This document shows positions 55,066-63,214 of a stretch of DNA of 64,000 nt, piece by piece. The stretch covers positions 124,001 through 188,000 of the forward strand of contig NZ_JBATVG010000019.1 of the NCBI RefSeq assembly GCF_049671645.1. The letters are read 5' to 3'. Each line of letters begins with the position of its first letter. Positions within the stretch are counted from its first letter, which is position 1. Made by a program: the position numbers and the translations under genes. The notes below the pieces were generated by a model. That model was not told where the DNA came from, ran no database searches, and worked only from the letters and a program-made list of their open reading frames with translations. This DNA comes from Castellaniella sp049671645 (lineage in GTDB: Bacteria; Pseudomonadota; Gammaproteobacteria; Burkholderiales; Burkholderiaceae_B).

Positions 55066-55067
55066 GC

Positions 55068-55778
55068 ATGGCCTCACGCAAGAAAAAACCCGCAGGCGGC
55101 GCCTGGTTCGGCCTGGTGCTGGGCATGGTGCTGGGGGTCGCGGCCGCCGTGGCGGTCGCGCTGTTCGTCACCCAAGCGCCCATGCCCTTCAAGGACAAGG
55201 CCAGCCGCGACGCCCCCACTACGCTGTTGCCGGACGTCCAGAACGCGCCGGACCCGAACATCGCCCTGTACGGCAAGGACGGCCCGGCCGGGACCCGCAC
55301 GCCGGCCCAGGGCGGCGGTTCCACGAACCCGCCGGGCGCCGCGCCGGAGCCCGGCCAGCCGGAAAACCCACTGTCCGACGCCATCGGCCAGCTCATCGCG
55401 GGGATGGATCCCTCCGACGCCAAATCGCAGGCCCCCGCCGCCAAAGCCCCGAACACGGCGGTCGCCATCGCCAAACCTTCCGCGCCGGCGGCCAACCTGC
55501 CATTCCCGCCGCCGGCGCCCCCCGCCAATAAACCCGCGGCCAATACGCAAACCACGTATTTCCTGCAGACCGGCGCCTTCCGCTCGAAGTCCGAAGCCCA
55601 GGCAATGCTGGCCCGCGTGGTGCTGCTGGGGCTGCCGGTGCGCATCGAGGCCGGGGAATCGAACGGCGCCGCGATCAACCGGGTCCGGGTCGGTCCTTTC
55701 AAGGGCATCGACGAGATGAACCGGGCGCGCAGCAAACTGGGCGACGAGAAAATCGAGTCCTCCGTCATCCGCCCCTGA
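55068..55778 (+). CDS. SPOR-domain cell-division-type membrane protein
   Basis: The 236-residue protein has a short basic cytoplasmic tail and one N-terminal membrane segment (WFGLVLGMVLGVAAAVAVALFV). A long Pro/Ala-rich periplasmic linker leads to a C-terminal SPOR domain (FLQTGAFRSKSEAQAMLARVVLLGLPVRIE and INRVRVGPFKGIDEMNRARSKL) that binds denuded septal peptidoglycan. It starts two bases after argS, so the genes are coupled. FtsN-like function is plausible but not proven. Confidence 0.9.
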   Translation: MASRKKKPAGGAWFGLVLGMVLGVAAAVAVALFVTQAPMPFKDKASRDAPTTLLPDVQNAPDPNIALYGKDGPAGTRTPAQGGGSTNPPGAAPEPGQPENPLSDAIGQLIAGMDPSDAKSQAPAAKAPNTAVAIAKPSAPAANLPFPPPAPPANKPAANTQTTYFLQTGAFRSKSEAQAMLARVVLLGLPVRIEAGESNGAAINRVRVGPFKGIDEMNRARSKLGDEKIESSVIRP

Positions 55779-55879
55779 CCCGCAGCCGGCCGGGGCCCAG
55801 ATTCACACAGCAGGGAACTGGATCTGGTTATAGTGGTCCTAGAGCACAGACCCTGTGGATTTTTTGGAGTTTCACGATC

Positions 55880-56503
55880 ATGACCGCCTTGTTTTCCCGA
55901 TTTGCTTCCGGCGCGCTGCTGGGTTTGGCCGCACTGGCTCTGTCACCGGCGCACGCCGCCTCATTCGATACGCTGGATCCGGTCCAGCCGTCGGACACTC
56001 CGGGCAAGGTCGAGGTGCTGGAATTCTTCGCCTACACGTGCCCGCACTGCGCGAAGATCGAACCGCTGGTGGTGAAATGGCGCAAGACGCTGCCGGATAC
56101 GGTGGTGTTCAAGGGCGTCCCGGTGGCGTTCAACGCCAGCATGAAGGATCTGCAGAAGCTGTACTACGCGCTGGAAGCGGTGGGTCGTATGGATCTGCAC
56201 GACGCGGTGTTCAAGGCGATCCACGAGGACAACAAGCAGTTGTTCAAGGCGGACGAGATCATCGACTGGGTGGCCGCCCAGGGGGTGGACCGCAAGGCGT
56301 TCACGGATGCGTTCAATTCGTTCGGGGTTCAGACAAAGGTCACCCGGGCGGACGAGCTGGCGAAGGCCTATCGCATCGATGGAACGCCGTCATTCGCGAT
56401 CGGCGGAAAGTACGTGACGTCGCCTTCGCATACGGGCAGCTACCAGGGCGCGATCGACGAGACCGACAAGCTGGTGAAGCAGTTGCTGGCCCAGCAGAAA
56501 TAA
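55880..56503 (+). CDS. dsbA: Periplasmic thiol:disulfide interchange protein
   Basis: This is a DsbA-type oxidase (207 aa) that introduces disulfides into exported proteins. It has a signal peptide ending near SPAHA, the active-site CPHC in FAYTCPHCAKIEPL, and the cis-proline loop GTPSFAIGGKYV. Its length and helical insertion fit DsbA rather than DsbC. The 676-bp region after it contains the repeat pair but no gene. Confidence 0.95.
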   Translation: MTALFSRFASGALLGLAALALSPAHAASFDTLDPVQPSDTPGKVEVLEFFAYTCPHCAKIEPLVVKWRKTLPDTVVFKGVPVAFNASMKDLQKLYYALEAVGRMDLHDAVFKAIHEDNKQLFKADEIIDWVAAQGVDRKAFTDAFNSFGVQTKVTRADELAKAYRIDGTPSFAIGGKYVTSPSHTGSYQGAIDETDKLVKQLLAQQK

Positions 56504-56547
56504 GCGGCTTCTTTTTCCGCTGGCAAAGCCATTGCCAGCATTGCTGG

Positions 56548-56779
56548 CCTCTTGCGCGCTGTGGGATGCCAGGCCTTCCGGCGCAGGCCTCACCCGGTTT
56601 CGGCTGCGCCGAAACTTCCCGGGAATAGGGCAGCCCTCGGGGCGCTCGCCAAACGCGTGGGGTGATCAGTCCCCCGGACTGATCACAAGCGTCCCGCTTG
56701 AACGGTGGCTCGCTTGCACCCCCGATGTCTACCCTATTCCCGGCGGGCTCGAAGCCTTTCCAGAAGGCCTGGCACCCCA
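56548..56779 (-). repeat. Structured extragenic repeat, copy A
   Basis: About 230 bp, readable on the minus strand from GTGGGGTGCC to the GCGCGCAAGAGG end. It is an inverted copy of the element at 56926-57155. It contains a hairpin 56662-56686 (GTGATCAGTCC/GGACTGATCAC, loop of three) and a second one 56597-56615 (GTTTCGGC/GCCGAAAC). Open frames here translate to a low-complexity Arg/Gly/Pro sequence that I take to be non-coding. Confidence 0.85.
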
Positions 56780-56925
56780 CATCGGACCACAGAGGATTGG
56801 GGTATTCTCAACCCGATCCTACCGGCAAAACGGGCCTATCCAGAAGGCGGTCAAAACCCTCGCACCGCGCGCCTATTGCATTCAACAATACCTGGCGACC
56901 ATTGCATGGCGATGACTCGGCAGAG

Positions 56926-57155
56926 GCGTGCCGGCTGCCCGGCAAAGGCTTCGCGCCCGCCGGCCAGGAAGCCGCCAGCGGGGAGGCAAGAGAGCCACTG
57001 TTTGAGCGGGACGCTTGCGGTTCGTCCGGGGGACGAACCGCCCCGCGAGTTTGGCGAACGCCCCGATGGCGGCTGGATGGACGGGAAGTTTCGGCGCAGC
57101 CGAAACCGGGCAAGGCCTGCGGCCGGGCAGCCGGCACGCCTCGGCCGCGCAAGAG
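56926..57155 (+). repeat. Structured extragenic repeat, copy B
   Basis: This is the plus-strand copy of the element at 56548-56779. The first hairpin is at 57017-57041 (GCGGTTCGTCC/GGACGAACCGC, loop of three), the second at 57088-57106 (GTTTCGGC/GCCGAAAC). The first stem differs from copy A at four positions, each compensated on the other arm. The ~145 bp between the copies has no recognisable feature. Confidence 0.85.
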
Positions 57156-57179
57156 AACAGCCCCCGCATCAGCAAACAA

Positions 57180-58403
57180 TCAACCCGCCGCTGCGAACGC
57201 CTGCGTCAGGTCGGCAATCAGATCCGCCGGGTCTTCCAGCCCGATGTGCAGGCGCAGGACCGTGCCGGCCTTGAGGCGATCGTCGGCGATCGACGCCCAG
57301 TAGCCGTGGGACGCCAGCGCGGACGGTTCCACCTGCGTCACCAGGCTTTCGTAGCCGCCCCAGGAATAGCCGATGCCGAACAGGCGCAGGGCGTCGATCA
57401 CGCGACGCACCTGTTGCTCGTTGAAATCGACCGCCACGGCCAGCAGGCCGTTGGATCCTGTGGCATCGCGCTGCCACAGCGCATGGCCGGGGTCCTGCGG
57501 CCAGGCCGGAAAGAAAATGCGCGATACCTGCGGCTGGGCGGCCAGCCACTGGCACACGGTCAGGGCATGTTCGCCGCAGCCGCGCATGCGCAGTCCCAGG
57601 GTGCGGGCGCCGCGCAAGGCCAGCCAGGCATCGTCGGCGCTGACCGTATTGCCCAGCGCGTAGTGGGTTTCGTGCAGCTTGGCGACCAACGCGGGGGCCC
57701 GGGCCACGGCGGCGCCCAGCATCAGGTCGGAATGGCCGCCGATGTACTTGGTGGCCGCGATCACGGACAGATCCGCGCCCAGGGCCAGGGGTCGGTAGAT
57801 GTAGCCGGACCCCCAGGTGTTGTCGGTCACGACCGTCAGGCCGTGATCGTGCGCCCAGCGCGACAGCGCGGGCAGGTCCAGCATTTCCATCAACAGCGAT
57901 CCCGGCGACTCCAGGTACAGCACCCGGGTTTCGGGGCGCAGCGCGGCCTGCAGGCTGGCCAGGTCCGCCCGCACGAAATCCATGGCGATGCCCATGCGCG
58001 ACAGTATGGTCTTGTGCAGATAGCGCACCGGGCCGTAGACACAATCCACGACCAGGGCGTGGTCGCCCTGGCTGAGGCAGGCCATCAGGGCCATGCTGAT
58101 GGCCGCCATGCCCGAGGGCGCCAGGAAAGCCCGCTGGCCGTCTTCCAGGCGGCACAGCAGGGTTTCCAGGGCTTCGTGGGTCTGCAGACCGACCCGGCCG
58201 TAGGTAGGGACGCGTTCACCGCGCTGTTTCGCGGCCTGGGCGCGATCCAGCACGTCCATGGAGGCGAAGCGGACGGTGCTGGTGCGCATCGACGGCAGGG
58301 CGACCGGCCCGGAACCCGTCACAGGGTCCAGCGACGCCTGCCCGATATGCTGCAGCAAGGTGTCGATGCGGTCATCGGCGTGGCCAGTCGCGTCGCGAGT
58401 CAT
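57180..58403 (-). CDS. metC: Cystathionine beta-lyase (Cys/Met metabolism PLP enzyme)
   Basis: This PLP-dependent enzyme (407 aa) of the Cys/Met metabolism family makes homocysteine from cystathionine. The PLP Lys lies in AATKYIGGHSD, and the substrate-side residues around NTWGSGYIYRPLALGADLSV fit the beta-lyase branch more than gamma-synthases. It is the second gene of a leftward pair; the upstream MBL gene ends 59 bp before it. The family assignment is firm; the exact reaction is inferred from similarity. Confidence 0.85.
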   Translation of the reverse strand: MTRDATGHADDRIDTLLQHIGQASLDPVTGSGPVALPSMRTSTVRFASMDVLDRAQAAKQRGERVPTYGRVGLQTHEALETLLCRLEDGQRAFLAPSGMAAISMALMACLSQGDHALVVDCVYGPVRYLHKTILSRMGIAMDFVRADLASLQAALRPETRVLYLESPGSLLMEMLDLPALSRWAHDHGLTVVTDNTWGSGYIYRPLALGADLSVIAATKYIGGHSDLMLGAAVARAPALVAKLHETHYALGNTVSADDAWLALRGARTLGLRMRGCGEHALTVCQWLAAQPQVSRIFFPAWPQDPGHALWQRDATGSNGLLAVAVDFNEQQVRRVIDALRLFGIGYSWGGYESLVTQVEPSALASHGYWASIADDRLKAGTVLRLHIGLEDPADLIADLTQAFAAAG

Positions 58404-58462
58404 GGTGATCAGTATCCTGTGTTCGTCAATCAGTAATGGGGACGGCCCCCGGCTGCGGCCGA

Positions 58463-59539
58463 TCAGGCCTGCTGGAAGCGGTAGATGTCATCGGCGCCCA
58501 GCGTGCGCGTCAGGGCGCCCTGAAAGTATAGGGCGTGCAGGTGCGCGATGGATTCGCCCATGGCAAAACTGAGCTGGTGCAGATCCAGCTTCCGGTGGAA
58601 CAGCACGGGCAGCAGATCGTGGGCGCTCTGGGGACGGACGCAGGCGGCCAGGACTTCGGCCAGGCGTTCCGCGTGGTGAGTCTGCTGCTGGGCGATCCGC
58701 CGGTGCAGGCCCCGGAAGGGGCGCCCATGCGACGGCAGGACCAGGGCTTCGGCCGGCAGGCTGTCGTAGGCCTTCAGGGAATCCAGGTACAGCGGCAAGG
58801 GATTGGCTTCGGGTTCCAGGTCGAACACGCTGATGTTGGTGGAGATGCGCGGCAACACCATGTCGCCCGAGATCAGCGTGCCCAGGGTCGGACACCACAA
58901 CGACGCATGTTCCGGCGCATGACCATAGCCGACGATCACCCGCCAGGGGCGCCCGCCGATCTGCACGTCCTGCCCATGCATCAGGCGATGGAAGCGCCGC
59001 GGCACGTCGGGCACCAGGCGGGCATAGTAATCATGACGCTGTCGGATCAGGGCCTGGGCTTCCGGGTCCACCAGGCCGTGGCGGGCGAAGTGGCGGGCGG
59101 CGGCATCCCCGGCCGGACCGCTGCCTTCCTGGGCGGTGTCGGCCGACGACGACCCTGCCCACAACCGTGCCACAGCATAGTCGGTCATGGACATCCACAG
59201 CGGCGCTTGCCAGCGTTGGCACAGCCAGTGCGCCAGTCCGACGTGGTCGGGATGCATGTGAGTGACGATCACGCGCAACACGGGCAGGCCGTCCAGCGCC
59301 TGGGCGAAGACGGCTTCCCAGGTGTCGCGGACTTCGCCGCGGTCGATGCCGCAATCCACCACGGTCCAGCCATCGCGGCCGTCGATGCGGTCCCGCAGCA
59401 GCCACAGATTGATGTGGTCCAGCGCAAAAGGCAGCGGCATGCGGATCCAGCGCACGCCATCGGCCACCGCCAGGGCATGACCGGCCTCTGGCAGCGTCTG
59501 GTCCCAGGGATATTGCAGTTCCTGTTCCTGCGGGTTCAC
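58463..59539 (-). CDS. Metallo-beta-lactamase-fold hydrolase
   Basis: The 358-residue protein is an MBL-fold hydrolase with the zinc motif HMHPDHVG and further metal-binding His/Asp in GYGHAPEHASLW and GDMVLPRIS. A helical C-terminal extension is typical of the GloB-like group with a winged-helix end. I start at GTG 59539 because AGGAGA lies six bases upstream; a start at 59566 has no such site. It lies near, and divergent from, the LiuR-type regulator, with the LiuR operator in between. It may belong to that regulon. Confidence 0.85.
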   Translation of the reverse strand: MNPQEQELQYPWDQTLPEAGHALAVADGVRWIRMPLPFALDHINLWLLRDRIDGRDGWTVVDCGIDRGEVRDTWEAVFAQALDGLPVLRVIVTHMHPDHVGLAHWLCQRWQAPLWMSMTDYAVARLWAGSSSADTAQEGSGPAGDAAARHFARHGLVDPEAQALIRQRHDYYARLVPDVPRRFHRLMHGQDVQIGGRPWRVIVGYGHAPEHASLWCPTLGTLISGDMVLPRISTNISVFDLEPEANPLPLYLDSLKAYDSLPAEALVLPSHGRPFRGLHRRIAQQQTHHAERLAEVLAACVRPQSAHDLLPVLFHRKLDLHQLSFAMGESIAHLHALYFQGALTRTLGADDIYRFQQA

Positions 59540-59637
59540 GTGAGTCTCCTGTGCATGTCCGGCCACCCGCCGGGCAGATGTGCCCGGGCAGGCGGGGCCG
59601 GATGTTCTCGTTCCACGTATTATGGCAGAGTCCGCAC

Positions 59638-59653
59638 TTTACGTTAACGTAAA
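59638..59653. promoter_or_regulatory. LiuR-type operator
   Basis: TTTACGTTAACGTAAA is a perfect 16-bp palindrome. It matches the LiuR consensus (TTGACGTWWACGTMAA-like) and lies 50 bp before the MerR-family gene and 99 bp before the divergent MBL gene. Control of both sides is inferred. Confidence 0.8.
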
Positions 59654-59702
59654 CTGCTAGCATAATAGGGCCTCCCCCGATCACTGATCACTGCACGAAC
59701 CC

Positions 59703-60134
59703 ATGAGCCAAGCCACCTGGACCATCTCCGAGCTTGCCCGAGAATTCGGCGTCACGCCGCGCACGATCCGCTTCTACGAGGATCAGGGCATCGTCAGCCC
59801 GGCCCGGTCGGGGCGCAACCGCATCTACGCGCCGCGCGACCGCACCCGATTGAAACTGGCGCTGCGCGGGCGTCGCCTGGGATTGCAGCTGGCGGAAATC
59901 GTCAACCTCATCAATCTGTACGATCACAGCCATGCCAGCAGCACGGCGCAACTTCAGCACTACGCCGACGTGCTGGACGCCCATCGCCAGAAACTGGAAC
60001 AGCAGCAACGCGATCTGGACGAAACCCTGAAGGAACTGCGCCGCCAGCAGGCCGATTGCGCGGCGCTGCTGCGCCGTCGCCGCAGCGCCGCGCAGGCCCC
60101 GGCCGACGCCGCCCTCCACCCGATCACCGAATAA
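59703..60134 (+). CDS. liuR: MerR-family regulator, LiuR-type
   Basis: The 143-residue regulator has an N-terminal MerR helix-turn-helix (WTISELAREFGVTPRTIRFYEDQGIV). A coiled-coil dimerisation helix follows (LDAHRQKLEQQQRDLDETLKELRRQQ). No metal-binding Cys pair is seen, as in LiuR, which controls branched-chain amino acid degradation. It precedes isovaleryl-CoA dehydrogenase by 31 bp, and a palindrome of the LiuR type lies in its promoter. Confidence 0.85.
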   Translation: MSQATWTISELAREFGVTPRTIRFYEDQGIVSPARSGRNRIYAPRDRTRLKLALRGRRLGLQLAEIVNLINLYDHSHASSTAQLQHYADVLDAHRQKLEQQQRDLDETLKELRRQQADCAALLRRRRSAAQAPADAALHPITE

Positions 60135-60165
60135 GGCGCCCGCGCCCCCCCCAAGGAGACTTCCC

Positions 60166-61344
60166 ATGGATTTACCCGGCCTGAATTTCGAACTCGGCTC
60201 CGATCTGGACATGCTGCGCGATGCCGTGCGCGATTTTGCCCAAGCCGAGATCGCGCCCCGCGCAGCGGCGGCCGACCGCGACGACCAGTTCCCGATGGAT
60301 CTATGGCGCAAATTCGGCGACCTGGGCCTGCTGGGGGTGACGGTGTCCGACGCCTATGGCGGCGCCAACCTGGGCTACCTGGCGCACATGATCGCGATGG
60401 AGGAAATCTCCCGGGCCAGCGCCTCGATCGCCCTGTCCTACGGGGCGCACTCGAATCTGTGCGTGAACCAGATCCACCGCAACGGGACCGAAGCCCAGAA
60501 ACGCAAGTACCTGCCCGGACTGCTGTCGGGCGAACAGATCGGCGCGCTGGCCATGAGCGAACCCGGCGCCGGATCGGACGTGGTCAGCATGCGGTTGCGG
60601 GCGGAAAAGCGCGGCGACCGCTACATCCTGAACGGCACGAAAATGTGGATCACCAACGGGCCGGATGCCGATACGCTGGTGGTCTACGCCAAGACCGATC
60701 CCCAGGCCCATCAGCGCGGCATCACCGCCTTCATCGTCGAAAAATCCTTTCCCGGTTTTTCGGTGGCGCAGAAACTCGACAAGCTGGGTATGCGCGGCTC
60801 GCACACCGGCGAACTGGTCTTCCAGGACTGCGAAGTCCCGGCCGACAACGTTCTGGGCGAAGTCAACGGCGGGGTGCGCGTGCTGATGAGCGGCCTGGAC
60901 TACGAGCGCGCCGTGCTCGCGGGCGGTCCGCTGGGCATCATGCAGGCCGTGATGGACGTGGTCGTGCCTTATGTGCACGAACGCCAGCAGTTCGGCCAGG
61001 CCATCGGCGAATTCCAGTTGATCCAGGGAAAGCTGGCCGACCTGTACACCACGCTGCAAGCCTGCCGCGCCTTTTGCTACACGGTGGGGAAAAACCTGGA
61101 CCGGTTGGGCGCCCAGCACGCGCGCCAGGTGCGCAAGGACTGCGCCGGCGTCATCCTGTACTGCGCGGAAAAGGCCACCTGGATGGCGGGCGAAGGCATC
61201 CAGATCCTGGGGGGCAACGGCTACATCAACGACAACCCCACAGGCCGCCTGTGGCGCGATGCCAAGCTGTACGAAATCGGCGCCGGCACCAGCGAAATCC
61301 GCCGCATGCTGATCGGCCGCGAACTGTTCAACGAAACCGCCTGA
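60166..61344 (+). CDS. liuA: Isovaleryl-CoA dehydrogenase
   Basis: This flavoenzyme (392 aa) oxidises isovaleryl-CoA to 3-methylcrotonyl-CoA in leucine catabolism. The acyl-CoA dehydrogenase signatures AMSEPGAGSDV and QILGGNGYINDNPTGRLWRDAKL are present. The catalytic Glu sits in LDYERAVLAGGPLG (Glu247), the position typical of isovaleryl- rather than short-chain-specific enzymes. It lies directly after liuR and four bases before aceK. Confidence 0.94.
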   Translation: MDLPGLNFELGSDLDMLRDAVRDFAQAEIAPRAAAADRDDQFPMDLWRKFGDLGLLGVTVSDAYGGANLGYLAHMIAMEEISRASASIALSYGAHSNLCVNQIHRNGTEAQKRKYLPGLLSGEQIGALAMSEPGAGSDVVSMRLRAEKRGDRYILNGTKMWITNGPDADTLVVYAKTDPQAHQRGITAFIVEKSFPGFSVAQKLDKLGMRGSHTGELVFQDCEVPADNVLGEVNGGVRVLMSGLDYERAVLAGGPLGIMQAVMDVVVPYVHERQQFGQAIGEFQLIQGKLADLYTTLQACRAFCYTVGKNLDRLGAQHARQVRKDCAGVILYCAEKATWMAGEGIQILGGNGYINDNPTGRLWRDAKLYEIGAGTSEIRRMLIGRELFNETA

Positions 61345-61348
61345 CGTC

Positions 61349-63205
61349 ATGCGCAGCGACGGCGACCACCAACGCATCGAACCGGTCACGCCCCGGGGCC
61401 AATCCCCCGAGGCGGTCGCCCGCATCATCCTGGCGGGGTTCGATCGCCACTATTCGCTGTTCCGCTACAGCGCGCAACGGGCCAAATCGCTGTTCGAGTC
61501 CGGCGACTGGCACGGCATCCAGCAGCTATCGCGCGAGCGCATCGAATACTACGATACCCGGGTGCGCGAATGCGCCACGACTCTGGGCCAGGCGCTGCGC
61601 GGCACCACGCCGGCGCAGACCGCCCCGGACACGGCCCTGACCCCCGAACAGCTGGAATTCTGGCAGGCCGCCAAGACCAGCTATATCGGGTTGCTGTCCA
61701 GTCACTTGCAGCCCGAATGCGCGGAAACGTTCTTCAATTCGGTGTCCTGCCGCATTTTGCACCGCAATTATTTCAACAATGATTTCCTGTTCGTGCGCCC
61801 CGCCGTGGCCACCGAATACATCGACGGCGCCCTGTCCACCTACCGGTCGTACTATCCGCTGACCGAAGGCCTGCTGCCCTGCCTGGTGCGCCTGACGGCC
61901 GATTTCGGCCTGGCCGCGCCCTACCAGGACCTGCCTGCCGACGCCCGCCGGCTGGCCCGCATGGGCCTGCGCCACCTGCGCCGCGCCTTGCCGCGCGGCC
62001 TGGGCAAGCGCCTGGCGCCCGACTGCCAGATCCAGGTGCTGAACACGCTGTTCTTCCGCAACAAGGGCGCCTACATCGTCGGGCGGCTGATCAACCAGAC
62101 GGCCATCCACCCCTTCGCCATCGCCCTGCTGCACACGCCGTCGGGTCACATCCAGCTCGATGCCCTGCTGCACACCAGCGACGACCTGAGCACGCTGTTC
62201 AGCTTCACCCGGGCGTATTTCCTGGTGGACATGGAGGCGCCGGCGGCCTACGTGGAATTCCTGTCGACGCTGTTTCCACGCAAGCCCAAGGCCGAGATCT
62301 ACACCACCCTCGGCCTGCAGAAGCAGGGCAAGACCCTGTTCTATCGCGACTTCCTGCACCATCTGGCGCATTCGCGGGACAACTTCGACTACGCGCCCGG
62401 CATCCAGGGCATGGTCATGACGGTGTTCAACCAACCGTCCTATCCCTATGTCTTCAAGCTGATCCGCGACCGCATCGCCAAAGACGGCATGGACGAGGCC
62501 ACGGTGCGGCGCAAATACCAGATGGTGAAAAAGCACGATCGCGCGGGCCGCATGGCCGATACCTGGGAATATTCCCTGGTGGCGCTGCCGCGCAGCCGCT
62601 TTTCCGCACGCCTGCTGGCGGGCCTGCGGGCCGAGGTTCCCAGCCTGCTCGAGGAAACCGACGACCTGGTGGTGCTGAAACACGTCTACATCGAACGGCG
62701 CATGACGCCGCTGAACATTTTCCTGGCCGGAGCGTCCGACGCCGCGCTGGAATCCGCCGTGCGCCAGTACGGGCAGGCGATCCGCGAACTGGCCGCAGCC
62801 AACATCTTCCCGGGCGACATGCTGTACAAGAACTTCGGCGTCACCCGGTTGGGGCGCGTGGTGTTCTATGACTACGACGAAATCCAGCGCATGACCGAGA
62901 TGCATTTCCGTCGCATCCCGCCCGCCCCCAACGAAGAAGCCGAAATGTCCGGAGAGCCCTGGTACCCCGTGGGCGCCAACGATGTCTTCCCGGAAGAATT
63001 CAGGCATTTCCTGCTGGGCGACCCCCGGGTGCGCACGGCCTTTCTGAAACACCACGCCGAACTGCTGGATGCACAATGGTGGCAAGATTGCCGCACACGC
63101 GCATCCCAGGGCCGTATCGAAGACATCTTTCCCTACGATCCCGCACGGCGTCTGCAATCCCCGAAACCCGCCGCATCCAGCCAGGATCCGGCCCCGCAGC
63201 CATAG
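61349..63205 (+). CDS. aceK: Isocitrate dehydrogenase kinase/phosphatase
   Basis: This bifunctional enzyme (618 aa) phosphorylates and dephosphorylates isocitrate dehydrogenase to steer carbon into the glyoxylate shunt. It has the AceK-specific N-terminal regulatory part and the kinase-like lobes. These include FRNKGAYIVGRL, the DYDEIQRM segment with the metal-binding Asp, and FPEEFRHFLLG. It lies inside the leucine degradation operon, between the dehydrogenase and the thiolase, which suits acetyl-CoA-producing growth. Confidence 0.95.
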   Translation: MRSDGDHQRIEPVTPRGQSPEAVARIILAGFDRHYSLFRYSAQRAKSLFESGDWHGIQQLSRERIEYYDTRVRECATTLGQALRGTTPAQTAPDTALTPEQLEFWQAAKTSYIGLLSSHLQPECAETFFNSVSCRILHRNYFNNDFLFVRPAVATEYIDGALSTYRSYYPLTEGLLPCLVRLTADFGLAAPYQDLPADARRLARMGLRHLRRALPRGLGKRLAPDCQIQVLNTLFFRNKGAYIVGRLINQTAIHPFAIALLHTPSGHIQLDALLHTSDDLSTLFSFTRAYFLVDMEAPAAYVEFLSTLFPRKPKAEIYTTLGLQKQGKTLFYRDFLHHLAHSRDNFDYAPGIQGMVMTVFNQPSYPYVFKLIRDRIAKDGMDEATVRRKYQMVKKHDRAGRMADTWEYSLVALPRSRFSARLLAGLRAEVPSLLEETDDLVVLKHVYIERRMTPLNIFLAGASDAALESAVRQYGQAIRELAAANIFPGDMLYKNFGVTRLGRVVFYDYDEIQRMTEMHFRRIPPAPNEEAEMSGEPWYPVGANDVFPEEFRHFLLGDPRVRTAFLKHHAELLDAQWWQDCRTRASQGRIEDIFPYDPARRLQSPKPAASSQDPAPQP

Positions 63206-63214
63206 GAGCACACC

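Noticed and set aside
56340..57274. Hypothetical proteins in the dsbA-metC gap
   Set aside because: The frames are translations of the structured repeat (both copies give the same kind of low-complexity sequence). Covarying hairpins argue for a non-coding element.
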